Source of the DNA: JBBRLG01 sp038231495
GTDB taxonomy: Bacteria > Planctomycetota > Planctomycetia > Gemmatales > Gemmataceae
Reading direction: 5' to 3'
NCBI GenBank assembly: GCA_038231495.1
Contig: JBBRLG010000044.1
Coordinates: 1 to 22,222 of the forward strand
DNA: 22,222 nt
Shown: positions 6,212-14,685 of the stretch, piece after piece
How positions within the stretch are numbered: the first letter of the stretch is position 1
Layout: every line of letters starts with the position of its first letter
Program-made: the position numbers and the translations under genes
Notes under the pieces: model-generated
Told to the model about the DNA's origin: nothing
The model's input: only the letters and a program-made list of their open reading frames with translations
Databases searched by the model: none

Positions 6212-8398
6212 TTAAACGTCCGTCTCGCCGGCGATCTGCTTGGGGTAGCCGCAGATCGCGCGCGACGCCTGCAACCCTCCCATCACCGCCGACTCGACGC
6301 AGCCGAAATTCAGGCCGTTGCGCAGCCAATCGCCCGCCGGGTACAGGTTGTCGAACCCCGAGGCGTCGGCCCGCAACCGCACCACGGTCGTGCCGGGCAA
6401 CGACAGCACATAACGGCCGGAAGCGTCGATGTTGGCCCGCCAGTATTGGGCGGCAAACCGTTCGATCCCCTGGCGGTTTTCCGGATCGACCAGTACGTCC
6501 CAGTCCAACCCGGCGGGGTCGGTCGGCGACGCGGCCTTGGGCCACAGGAAGCCGGCGTTCGCCCGCAACCACTGGACCGCCGCCTCCCGGACTCGCAAAT
6601 CCTCGCGCCGCGGGAAGTCGTGGTCGGTCGGCGGCGGGATCACGGCGGCTTCCGGCAGCGGCCCGCAAAAGTAAGCCAAATCGCCGGGCGGCGGCGCGGG
6701 TGCCCAGACCTCGCGCGGCAATACCTGCGCCATATCGGCCCAGGTTTCTAGCGGGTGCGCGTACGCGGTCAAGATTGTCGGCGGCGTCGTCCAGCCTAAT
6801 TCCGGGCCGGTCGGTACGAACCAGAGTTGCAGCGCCTGCGTCTGCACCGTCTTCAGCCCCTTGAGCATGGCGTCCCAACGGGGGTTGACCTTAACCAGCT
6901 CCGCACACACCGTTTGCTGCGCGCCGGGCGGGATGCCGAACACGATTTGGTGAAAATCTACGCCCTTCTGGAGCGTGAACGGTTCGACGTCCTTCCAGTC
7001 GGCCCAGTCCGATTCGAGGTCGATCTTCTTGGCCTTCAATTCATCGCCCTGCACGATTTGCTGGTACAACGGTTCCGCCGGCCAGCAGGGCAACCCCGCC
7101 ACGTCGTCCAGCGGAAAGTAATCGTCGCCGGTGCAGAGTGTGACCTGTTTGCCGCCGTGGACGGCCGCGATCGACTTGCCGTCGGCCGTGGGTTCGAGCC
7201 GCGTCACCTTGTGGAAGAAGCGGAAACGGACGCCGCGCTTTTTCAGGGCCAAGTAGAGCGGCGCGAACACCGCGTCGCCCATGCCGGCCCGCATCTTGAA
7301 GAAGATAGCGCCCTTGTACCACATCAAAAGGCGCATAAGGCAGCGGGCCATCGTGCCGGCTCCGACGCGCGGCCGCGCAGGGTCGCCGTCCTCGTAGGCG
7401 AAAATAAAGTCGTAAGCGCCGCGGACAATGGCACAATTGACCGCCTCGTCCGACGCGCCGTATTGCCGGAGCCAATCGACCCAGTCCCACTTGTCGATCG
7501 CGTCGAAGCCGTAGATCGGCACCCCGCACACGAGCATGCCGCGCGCGTGCGCGACACCCAGGTCGATGAGGGTCAATAGGCGGCGCAGGGTGTCTTCCGG
7601 CGTGGTCGAGGCGTGGACTTCGCCCCGGAACCAACGGAGCCACTTGTCGAGCAGCCAGAGCAGCGCGTGGTGCTGACTCGCCAGGTGCAGCTTGGGGTCG
7701 GACGGCAGCGCGTGGGCCAGCCGCAGCGCGTCTTGCAACAGGGTGAACTGCGGCGCCGCCAGCAGGAGTTCGTCCAACTCGACGACGAGCCGGCTCGCGG
7801 CCGTCTCGAAGTGCATGCCGATGCCGTGGACCAGGGAGCCAATCCAGCCGGGTTTCTCCTCGTGGACCGGCGGCCCGTCGTAGGTCGCCGCGGCTTTGAG
7901 ATCCTGGGATTCGAGGACGCCGTGAACGATCCACTCGACCAGGCGGACGAGGCTCTGCCAGGTGCTCGGGAACGGCCGGCCGTCGCCGGGCAGCGACCCT
8001 TGCAGGTTCTGCGGCATGTCGTTAATCCAGTTGAGCCATTTGCCCTCGATCCATTCCGTCCAGGTGACGTTGCTCTGCGGCAGGAAGGCGTCGAAGAAGA
8101 GGTTGGCCAGCGGGGCGGTGGGCGGGCGGTTCATGTCCTTGTAGCAGGCGGTCAGGACGCGGAAGGCGTTTTCGTAAAAGCCGCCCCAGACGTGCAGGCC
8201 GTGTTCTTCGATGCGCTGATTCTTGGCGGCGTTGCGGCCGCTGGCACCCTTGCCGCCCAGCCGCCAGCCGCGCTGGTAGACGGTGATTTCGTAGCGGTCC
8301 TGCCAGCCGGGCGCTTCGGTGAGGCCGAACGCCGCGGACAGGGCGCCGGCCCCGCCGCCGAGGATCGCGATTTTCCGCTTTGCGTCTGGCGCGCTCAT
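6212..8398 (-). CDS. FAD-dependent desaturase-like oxidoreductase, copy 1
   Basis: A 728-residue flavoprotein of the amine oxidase/phytoene desaturase superfamily (COG3349-like). The start ATG at 8398 is chosen because the Rossmann strand KRKIAILGGGAGALSAAFGL follows at once. The dinucleotide-binding GGGAGA is at residues 14-19, and the second FAD motif GWRLGGKGASGRN at 44-56. The carotene-desaturase-type motif RIEEHGLHVWGGFYENAFR is at 62-80. The C-terminal FAD-closing motif is AGDWLRNGLNFGCVESAVMGG. No signal peptide or clear membrane helix is seen. At about 730 residues it is longer than typical phytoene or zeta-carotene desaturases (about 500), with extra mid-protein helical sequence. It starts 17 nt after the stop of its paralogue, with only a weak GAGA ribosome site, so translation may be coupled. 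The substrate is unknown; an isoprenoid, fatty-acyl or polyketide-like compound is possible. Confidence 0.82.
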   Translation of the reverse strand: MSAPDAKRKIAILGGGAGALSAAFGLTEAPGWQDRYEITVYQRGWRLGGKGASGRNAAKNQRIEEHGLHVWGGFYENAFRVLTACYKDMNRPPTAPLANLFFDAFLPQSNVTWTEWIEGKWLNWINDMPQNLQGSLPGDGRPFPSTWQSLVRLVEWIVHGVLESQDLKAAATYDGPPVHEEKPGWIGSLVHGIGMHFETAASRLVVELDELLLAAPQFTLLQDALRLAHALPSDPKLHLASQHHALLWLLDKWLRWFRGEVHASTTPEDTLRRLLTLIDLGVAHARGMLVCGVPIYGFDAIDKWDWVDWLRQYGASDEAVNCAIVRGAYDFIFAYEDGDPARPRVGAGTMARCLMRLLMWYKGAIFFKMRAGMGDAVFAPLYLALKKRGVRFRFFHKVTRLEPTADGKSIAAVHGGKQVTLCTGDDYFPLDDVAGLPCWPAEPLYQQIVQGDELKAKKIDLESDWADWKDVEPFTLQKGVDFHQIVFGIPPGAQQTVCAELVKVNPRWDAMLKGLKTVQTQALQLWFVPTGPELGWTTPPTILTAYAHPLETWADMAQVLPREVWAPAPPPGDLAYFCGPLPEAAVIPPPTDHDFPRREDLRVREAAVQWLRANAGFLWPKAASPTDPAGLDWDVLVDPENRQGIERFAAQYWRANIDASGRYVLSLPGTTVVRLRADASGFDNLYPAGDWLRNGLNFGCVESAVMGGLQASRAICGYPKQIAGETDV

Positions 8399-8415
8399 GG
8401 GGGTTCTCAGTCTCG

Positions 8416-10626
8416 TTATTCCGGTTCGCCAACGATGTCCGTCGGATACCCGCAGATGGCGCGCGACGCCATGAAGCCCGCCATCACGGCCGCCTCGACG
8501 CAGCCGGCGTTGATCGACGTGTACACCCAGTCGCCGGCCAGGTAGAGGTTCGCATACCCCGACCCGTCGGCCCGGAGGCGGTATTGGTACGTCCCCGGCA
8601 ACGACACCACGTAACGCTCCGACGGGCTGACGTTGGCCCGGAAGTACTGGGATTCCAGGCGCGCCGGCCCGGTGCCGCCGGCCGGGTCGTCGAGCAAATC
8701 CCACTTGAACTGTGCGGCGGCGGGGTCAAAGGCGTTGGGCCATAACGCGGCAATGTCCTTGTTCAGAAAATCGACGGAAGTTTCGACCACCTTCGCCAGT
8801 TCGCGGCCGGGGAAGCCGTGGTCGGAGAAGGGCGGCACGCCCCCGGCGGGGTCGTTCAGGGGGCCGCAAAAATAGGCGGCGCTGCCCGGCACCCGGCCCG
8901 CGGGCCAAACCTCGCGCGGCAGCAGGTGGCTCATGTCGCCCCAGGTGTTCAAGGGATCGCTAAAGGAGGTTAAAATCGTCTCTTGCCGGTCGGCGTATTT
9001 CCACCCCAATCCCGCGGCGGTCGGCGTTAGCCAAAGCTGCATCGCCAGGGTCGGCACCGTCTGCACCTTCTCGATCTGGTTCTTCCACCGCTGCTCGGTC
9101 GGCGTCAGTTGGGCCTTGCCTTTGCCGTACAACTCCGTGCAGATTGGCGCTAACGCCCCCACGGAAATGCCCAGGATGATGAGGTCGAAATCCGTCCCGC
9201 GCGTGAGCGTGACGGCGTCCAGCGGATGCCAGTCGGCCCAAGGCGATTCGAGGTTGATTCCTTTTTCTTGCAGTTCCTTGGCTTCCTTCTCGTCGATCTG
9301 GTCGTACAGCGGCTCGGACGGCCAGCAGGGCAAATCTTGCACGGAAATGAGCGGTTTGTATTCGACTTCGGGGTTCGGATCGCGCAAATGGACTTGCTTG
9401 ACCAGGCGGATCGTCTCGACGTTCTTGCCGTCCGCCGACAGGCCGAGGTGTTCGGTCTCGTGGAAGAACTTGAACTGGACGCCCTGGCTCGACAGCCACT
9501 GGTAGAGGGGGGCAAAGACCGTGTCGCCCATGCCGGCCTGCATCTCCCAGAACACCGCGCCCTTGAACGTGAAGCCCAGCCGCAACAACCCGTGCGTACA
9601 GGTGCCGGCACCGACGGAGGGCCGATTCGCGTCGCCGTTCTCGAAGCCGAAAATGTAGTCGTAGGTGCCCTTGACGACGGCACTTTTCAGCGTGGTCTCG
9701 GACGCCCCGTGCCGGCGCAGCCAGTCCATCCATTCCCAGTGGTCGATCGAAAAGAAGCCGTGAAAGAGCACGCCGTCTTCGAGAATGCCTTTGACGGTGG
9801 TGACGGCCAGGTCCAGCATGGCCCAGATCATGCGCGAGTAATTGTCCGCGCCGCTCTCGTCGTGGTAGGCGTCCAGGTCGGTCTTGAAGCCGCGCAGCAA
9901 GCCGACGACGTTGTGGTGCTCGCCGGCCCGGTGCTGGTGGGGGTCGTCGGGGAGCGCCTGCGTTACCCCCAACAGGGCGTGCAGGGCGGGGTGTAGCCAG
10001 TGCTGCGCTTCGACGCGCACTTCGGTTGCCACCTCGTCGATGACGGTCGTGACGCCGCCGGTGGCGGAGTAGTAGATGCTGCGCGCGGCGGTCACCATGA
10101 CGCGGATCCAGCCGGCATGGCTGGCGCCGGCGGCGTGCTGGTCCATTTCCCGCCGGAATAGGTTGCCGGCCCACTCCAGCACCATGCGGACGTAGGCCCA
10201 AACGCTGGGCAGCACGCCGCCGTCGCCGGGAAAGTCGTCCGGGTCGATCGGCAGGTCGAAGTTGAAGAGGTACCAGCCGCCGTTGGTCCGGTCGGTCAGG
10301 GTGACGTTGGAATGGGGCTTGAAGGCGTCCCAGACGGTGGCCAGCGGATGGCCGGGCGGCCGGGCCAGCTTGCCGTAGCACTGGCGCATGAGCCGAAAGG
10401 CGTTGTCGTAGAACCCGGCCCAGACGTGCAGGCCGTGTTCCTCGATGCGGTATTGGTGTTTGGCGTTGCGGCCGCTGGCACCCTTGCCGCCAAGCCGCCA
10501 GCCGAGTTGGTAGACGGTGATGTCGTACTTGTCTTGCCAGTCGGGCGTTTCCGTCAGCCCGAAGGCCGCCGCCATGGCGCCGGTACCGCCGCCGAGGATG
10601 GCAACCTTTTTCCGCACGGGCGCCAT
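8416..10626 (-). CDS. FAD-dependent desaturase-like oxidoreductase, copy 2
   Basis: A 736-residue paralogue of the downstream flavoprotein and first gene of their operon. ATG at 10626 has GAGGG about 8-9 nt upstream; the frame extends to a TTG at 10647, which is less likely. GGGTGA (residues 12-17) binds the FAD dinucleotide, GWRLGGKGASGRN (42-54) is the second FAD motif, and YRIEEHGLHVWAGFYDNAFR (59-78) the desaturase-type motif. The C-terminus carries AGDWVYTSINAGCVEAAVMAG and ASRAICGYP, shared almost exactly with copy 1. The middle parts (about 100-400) diverge more, as expected if the two act on different intermediates or form a heterodimer. It is unlikely to be a simple amine oxidase because of the HGLHVW motif. 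A good promoter candidate lies 48 nt upstream. Confidence 0.82.
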   Translation of the reverse strand: MAPVRKKVAILGGGTGAMAAAFGLTETPDWQDKYDITVYQLGWRLGGKGASGRNAKHQYRIEEHGLHVWAGFYDNAFRLMRQCYGKLARPPGHPLATVWDAFKPHSNVTLTDRTNGGWYLFNFDLPIDPDDFPGDGGVLPSVWAYVRMVLEWAGNLFRREMDQHAAGASHAGWIRVMVTAARSIYYSATGGVTTVIDEVATEVRVEAQHWLHPALHALLGVTQALPDDPHQHRAGEHHNVVGLLRGFKTDLDAYHDESGADNYSRMIWAMLDLAVTTVKGILEDGVLFHGFFSIDHWEWMDWLRRHGASETTLKSAVVKGTYDYIFGFENGDANRPSVGAGTCTHGLLRLGFTFKGAVFWEMQAGMGDTVFAPLYQWLSSQGVQFKFFHETEHLGLSADGKNVETIRLVKQVHLRDPNPEVEYKPLISVQDLPCWPSEPLYDQIDEKEAKELQEKGINLESPWADWHPLDAVTLTRGTDFDLIILGISVGALAPICTELYGKGKAQLTPTEQRWKNQIEKVQTVPTLAMQLWLTPTAAGLGWKYADRQETILTSFSDPLNTWGDMSHLLPREVWPAGRVPGSAAYFCGPLNDPAGGVPPFSDHGFPGRELAKVVETSVDFLNKDIAALWPNAFDPAAAQFKWDLLDDPAGGTGPARLESQYFRANVSPSERYVVSLPGTYQYRLRADGSGYANLYLAGDWVYTSINAGCVEAAVMAGFMASRAICGYPTDIVGEPE

Positions 10627-10673
10627 GGACTCTGCCCTCAGGAACAAGCCGGTGGTCGATCCGAATTGTCGGC

Positions 10674-10702
10674 ATCGTAACCGCCGGTCGGGCCGGCGTC
10701 AA
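10674..10702 (-). promoter_or_regulatory. Promoter candidate for the flavoprotein operon
   Basis: On the minus strand, TTGACG (10702-10697), a 17-nt spacer, and TACGAT (10679-10674). The -35 matches 5 of 6 and the -10 4 of 6. The transcription start would lie about 40 nt before the ATG at 10626. The spacer holds a 6-bp dyad (10682-10687 with 10693-10698) that could be an operator. Confidence 0.5.
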
Positions 10703-10730
10703 CGATAGAGTGGCTAACTTTTTAGGCGCG

Positions 10731-10838
10731 CCGGGAGTGTAAGCGACCGGAGACTATCGCTGAAACTCACTCCGGTCGCTGACGCTCCCGGCGACCGGCG
10801 GTCCTGCGGAGGTAAACTCCGGTCGCTTACGCTCCCGG
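10731..10838. repeat. Cluster of three 22-bp REP-like repeats
   Basis: Copies lie at 10731-10752 (one orientation) and at 10770-10791 and 10817-10838 (opposite orientation). Copies 2 and 3 differ at one base; the reverse complement of copy 1 differs from copy 3 at one base and from copy 2 at two. Copies 1 and 2 form a long stem with a 17-nt loop. The cluster sits in the 233-bp gap after the ASPIC gene and before the flavoprotein promoter, a typical place for REP/BIME-type elements that end or stabilise mRNA. No transposase is nearby. Confidence 0.75.
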
Positions 10839-10859
10839 CTCGCCTCAGAATTGTAGCCC

Positions 10860-13800
10860 CTACCGCCCCCGCAGCGGAAACGTCGCCGTCCGCACCGCCC
10901 GCGTGTTGTACGTCTCCAAATACGCGCGGTGTCCGGCGTCGTCCGGGTAATGTTCGTCCGGCCCGTACGGGTAGTTGCTCATCCCCGCGAACGGCAGCGG
11001 CCCGATCGTGGAACTCTTCGCCGTGAAGGGGCTGGTGTCCTTGCAATAACCCCAGGTACGCAGCACGAAACTCCGCTGCCAGCCGTTCGGCAACTCCGGC
11101 AGTTTGCGGGCGTCGAAGCGCGCTGTCAGCAGGTCGTTGGCCCCGAACAGGACGAAACAATCGTCCCGCCGGCGCAGCAGGTCGGTCACGTCGCCGTATT
11201 TCGTCAGCTGCCCGGTGAGGCCGACGAGCGGCACGTCCTCCGTGCGCTCGGGGTCGAACTGCGTCGGCGGCTTGCCGTCGGGCGAAAACTCTTTCAGGAG
11301 GCCGCACGCTTCCAGCCGGGCATCGGCCACGTCCAGCACCGTGGCGCGGGCCGTCGCCTGCGGCGTGGTACCGTGCCGCGCGGCCGTCGAGTCGGTCACA
11401 ACGGCATGACAGCGGACGGCGACGAAAATTTGGTCCCAGAAGATTTGTAGGTTGGTGCGCAGGCGCAGCCGGCAGTCCGGCCCGGTAAGCTTGCCGGTCA
11501 CGTCGAGTAGCATCATGCGCGGCAGACCCGCCGGGAAGCCCGCGTCGGCTACCTTCTCCCACTGGCCGTCCGTGCCCCGGCGTTCGAGGACCGGCGGCAG
11601 CATGGGGACGCCCGCTTGCTCGGCGGCGAAGATCGATTCGGGGTACGGGTACTCCGTCCAGCCGGCCAGGCACAGAAAGACGCGCTCGCCGGGCCGCACG
11701 CCCTTTAAGCGGTCGCCGAAATCCAGCTCGACGCAATGCTCCTCGGCGAAACCGATCCACGCCCGTTTAGCGAAACCGTCCACCGTCTTGCGGTCGCGGG
11801 CGCGCAGGGTTTCGGTCACGTCGCGGCCCCGGTGGTCGCGCGCGGCGACGGGGTAAACCTCCTGGGAAAACGCGATCAAATCCTGGCTAGGCTGCGGCCC
11901 TGCGGCGACGAAGCGCTCGTCGGGAAAGACGCGCACCGTCGGCGGATGGTCCACGACAACGAGTTGCAGGCGGTCGAGGTACGTCACCTCGTCCATCGGC
12001 TCGGCCAGGCGCAACAGGTAGTGGCCGTCCTTGACCGCGAGCTGGCCCGGCTCGATCTTGACCGACTCCTCCGGCCGCGGCGGTCGCGTGCTGCCGTCGA
12101 AACCTAGCTCGCCCATCGAGCCGGCCCCCAGAAAGTCGGCCACGAACTCGAAGCGCTCGCCGTTCCAGGCGAAGAGGATTGGGCAGGAGAGGACCTTGCG
12201 GTTGTTCTCGACGATTTTGGCGGTCCCACAGGGCAGCCCTAGCTCGGCCTGGATCACGTTGTCCGGCCAGCGCAGGCGAACGACATCGGTCTTGGCGTGG
12301 CTGCCTAGTCCCAGGACGAGGGGTTGCCGCGACTGACCGAGGCCCGCCGACAGCGTGACGTTTTCCAGCCCGGTGCGGTGGCTGCCGGCCTGGGCGACGA
12401 CCCAGGTACCAACCCCGTCGGCGTGGCAGCGGCCCCGGTCGCCGGGGGGGAACGTGCGCACCTGGCCGTTCAATTCCACCAGCAAGCCGCGGTTGGTATT
12501 GCCCTTGTTGCTGAAGAGCAACAGTCCCTGCGCCTCCGACCACACGAGCAAGTCGGGGAAACCGCTGCACGCCATCGCGTCGGCCGCGGGCGGGCCGATC
12601 GTGGGTGCCACGGTGGTCACAGCGACGAGGTCTTTCGGCCAACCGTCGTCCGGGCCGAACGCGCCGGGGTGCTCGACCAGCTTGCCCGCCTCGTTGTGCA
12701 GCAAGACCGGTCTACGCTCGTCCGAGAGGCCGACGACGTCGGGCCAGCCGTCGAGGTCCACGTCCACCGTCACCGCCTGGACCAGGGGCGGGGACTGGAC
12801 GGCGATGGCCTCGAACCACTTGGCCGGGTCTTTTTGCTCGATGCGGCTGCGGTTCACCAGCAACACCGGCGAACGGCCGTGTTCCAACAGCAAGGCGTCG
12901 GAGCGGCCCTTTTGATCCACGTCGATAGCGAGCGCGCCGTGCCACGTCGGCCTGCGCTCGACCGGCGGCAGCACCGCTCGGCGGAAGCGCAGCAGGCGCT
13001 CGTTGACGACCACGGCCGGTTGGAGGCGGTCCGCCAACACCAGGAAATCGAGCGCGCCGTCGCCGTCCAGGTCCGACAGCAGAACGCCTACCACGGCACC
13101 GTCGCCCTGCAAAGCCGGTAAGTCGGTCGCGCGTTTCCAACGGCAGTCCAGCGGCGGCTGATTCTCGGAAGGCGGCACCGCCGGCGCGACGCCGACGTTC
13201 AGGTAGACGATCAGACCGCCGCCCTGGGACTGCGCGCCCTTGAGCGCCTTGAGCGCCTCGTCCGGCGTGCTGGCGTATTCGGCAATAAGTAGGTCGAGGT
13301 CGCCGTCCTGGTCGATGTCCACGAAGGCCGCGCCGAGGCAGACGCCGGTCAACTTGTCAAAACCGGCCTGCTGCGTCACGTCCTCAAAGCCGCCCTTGCC
13401 GGTGTTGCGAAACAGGCGCTGCGACCCGGCCCCGGTCAGCAGCAGGTCGGGATGGCCGTCGTTGTCGAAATCGCCGACCGTGCAGCCGAGCGTCGGGTGC
13501 GGCGTTGCCAATCCGGCCGCCGCCGTCACGTCTTTGAAAACGCCGTTGCCCTCGTTGTGCAATAGCAAGTCGCGCACTTGCCCGTTCTCGACCACCGCGC
13601 CGGCGAGGAACAGGTCGGGCTTGCTGTCGCGGTCGTAGTCCAACACCACGATGGTTGCGCCGAAACGCTCGCGCACCGCCCGCCGCAGGTCGGCGACGAC
13701 GCCGGTGCCGAAATCCGCCGCCTTGGCCCAGCGCGCACCAGGTGCCAGCTCGACCTTAAACTGTTTTTCAGGCTGGAACGCCGGCAACGGCCCCACGCCG

Positions 13801-14558
13801 GGCTTGACGGTATCCGGCTCCGAGCGCGTGTCGATCACCGTGGCGTACTTGCCCATTTCGCCGTAGCGGATGCGACTCTGCGTTTCCCATTCGGCCTCGC
13901 GCAGCGCCTGGAACTCGTCTTGCAGGCGCTTGGCGTCGTCGTCCCGGTCGAGTTGACTGTAAACCTGGGCCAGTCCGTAGACGGCCATGCCCAGGGTGGG
14001 CGACAGGCGGACCGCGCTCTGAAAGTAGTCGAGCTGGAGCCGCGGCTGGTTGGGCGTGGCCTGGGCGCGATAGCACCAGGCGTGGGGGTCGTTGGGATCG
14101 ACCTCCGTCACCTTGCGGAAGTAGTCGCCCGCCGACTGATATTGCTTGTACTGGTTGAGGATGCCCAGGCAGTGGTTGGCGTAGGGGTTGTTGGGGTCGT
14201 CGCGGAGAACGTCCGCAAAGGTCGCGGCGGCGCGGTCCAGGTCGGGCGGGTTCGTATTGCCGCTGTTGAGGAGGGCGATGCCCAGGTTAATTTTGCCGGG
14301 CTGCCAGCCGGGAGCCAGACGCAAAACCTCTTCAAAATCCATCACGGCCTGGGAGTAATTGAACTGTTCCATCGCGCCGACGCCGCGGTTGTTGGCCTCC
14401 ATCGCGGCGGGCAGGTCGTCCGGTTGGCCGCCGTCCTGCGGTTTGTGAAGGAGCCAGTAACTCAGAATGGCGACCACGCAGACGGTAACGCAGCCGATCA
14501 CCGCGGCCAGGGCGAAACGCAACCGCTTACGCTGCGGGGGTAGAGATGTCTGGCTCAT
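10860..14558 (-). CDS. Membrane-anchored TPR / FG-GAP / ASPIC-UnbV protein
   Basis: A 1232-residue protein. A basic N-terminus and one transmembrane helix (about 13-35) suggest an anchored, mostly extracytoplasmic protein. TPR units follow at about 52-225. Residues about 300-680 hold FG-GAP/VCBS propeller blades with calcium-loop motifs such as LDYDRDSKPD (306), GDFDNDGHPD (362), VDIDQDGDLD (413), SDLDGDGALD (495) and VDVDLDGWPD (598). An ASPIC/UnbV domain spans about 690-785 (LGLGSHAKTDVVRLRWPDN). The remaining 450 residues are a large domain beginning CPILFAWNGERFEFVADFLG and ending with LPFAGMSNYPY and AYLETYNTRAV. I recall such C-terminal sequence on other ASPIC-type proteins, but no function is known to me. 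The ribosome site before ATG 14558 is weak (GGGA). It lies 109 bp downstream of the dehydrogenase/cytochrome gene, and a role in binding or presenting extracellular glycans or partners is an inference. Confidence 0.85.
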   Translation of the reverse strand: MSQTSLPPQRKRLRFALAAVIGCVTVCVVAILSYWLLHKPQDGGQPDDLPAAMEANNRGVGAMEQFNYSQAVMDFEEVLRLAPGWQPGKINLGIALLNSGNTNPPDLDRAAATFADVLRDDPNNPYANHCLGILNQYKQYQSAGDYFRKVTEVDPNDPHAWCYRAQATPNQPRLQLDYFQSAVRLSPTLGMAVYGLAQVYSQLDRDDDAKRLQDEFQALREAEWETQSRIRYGEMGKYATVIDTRSEPDTVKPGVGPLPAFQPEKQFKVELAPGARWAKAADFGTGVVADLRRAVRERFGATIVVLDYDRDSKPDLFLAGAVVENGQVRDLLLHNEGNGVFKDVTAAAGLATPHPTLGCTVGDFDNDGHPDLLLTGAGSQRLFRNTGKGGFEDVTQQAGFDKLTGVCLGAAFVDIDQDGDLDLLIAEYASTPDEALKALKGAQSQGGGLIVYLNVGVAPAVPPSENQPPLDCRWKRATDLPALQGDGAVVGVLLSDLDGDGALDFLVLADRLQPAVVVNERLLRFRRAVLPPVERRPTWHGALAIDVDQKGRSDALLLEHGRSPVLLVNRSRIEQKDPAKWFEAIAVQSPPLVQAVTVDVDLDGWPDVVGLSDERRPVLLHNEAGKLVEHPGAFGPDDGWPKDLVAVTTVAPTIGPPAADAMACSGFPDLLVWSEAQGLLLFSNKGNTNRGLLVELNGQVRTFPPGDRGRCHADGVGTWVVAQAGSHRTGLENVTLSAGLGQSRQPLVLGLGSHAKTDVVRLRWPDNVIQAELGLPCGTAKIVENNRKVLSCPILFAWNGERFEFVADFLGAGSMGELGFDGSTRPPRPEESVKIEPGQLAVKDGHYLLRLAEPMDEVTYLDRLQLVVVDHPPTVRVFPDERFVAAGPQPSQDLIAFSQEVYPVAARDHRGRDVTETLRARDRKTVDGFAKRAWIGFAEEHCVELDFGDRLKGVRPGERVFLCLAGWTEYPYPESIFAAEQAGVPMLPPVLERRGTDGQWEKVADAGFPAGLPRMMLLDVTGKLTGPDCRLRLRTNLQIFWDQIFVAVRCHAVVTDSTAARHGTTPQATARATVLDVADARLEACGLLKEFSPDGKPPTQFDPERTEDVPLVGLTGQLTKYGDVTDLLRRRDDCFVLFGANDLLTARFDARKLPELPNGWQRSFVLRTWGYCKDTSPFTAKSSTIGPLPFAGMSNYPYGPDEHYPDDAGHRAYLETYNTRAVRTATFPLRGR

Positions 14559-14580
14559 GACGTGGTCCCGTGAAATCCGT

Positions 14581-14685
14581 CAGAGCCGCGACGTGGCCGC
14601 AAGCGGCCCGCTTGCAGGCTGGGCCCACGCAGAAGCCTGCAAGCGGGCCGCTTGCGGCTACGGCTCCCTAACGGTCGCGGCTCTG
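14581..14685. repeat. Large nested perfect inverted repeat around a stop codon
   Basis: The inner arms, 14596-14620 and 14634-14658, are exact 25-bp reverse complements around a 13-nt loop. Outer arms 14581-14592 and 14674-14685 are a further exact 12 bp, and the right outer arm lies inside the last codons of the upstream dehydrogenase gene (stop at 14670-14668). Each inner arm is itself nearly palindromic. In RNA this gives a very stable structure between the two co-directional genes, suiting a terminator, processing site or mRNA-end protector. A mobile palindromic element is the alternative. Confidence 0.7.

Noticed and set aside
6212..10626. Carotenoid biosynthesis operon as a firm call for the two flavoproteins.
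   Set aside because: The desaturase-type motifs are present, but the proteins are far longer than known carotenoid desaturases and no phytoene synthase, cyclase or prenyl-synthase gene is in the window.
8960..10702. Second minus-strand frame of 580 codons overlapping flavoprotein copy 2.
   Set aside because: It is an Arg-rich out-of-frame shadow of the flavoprotein, without FAD motifs.
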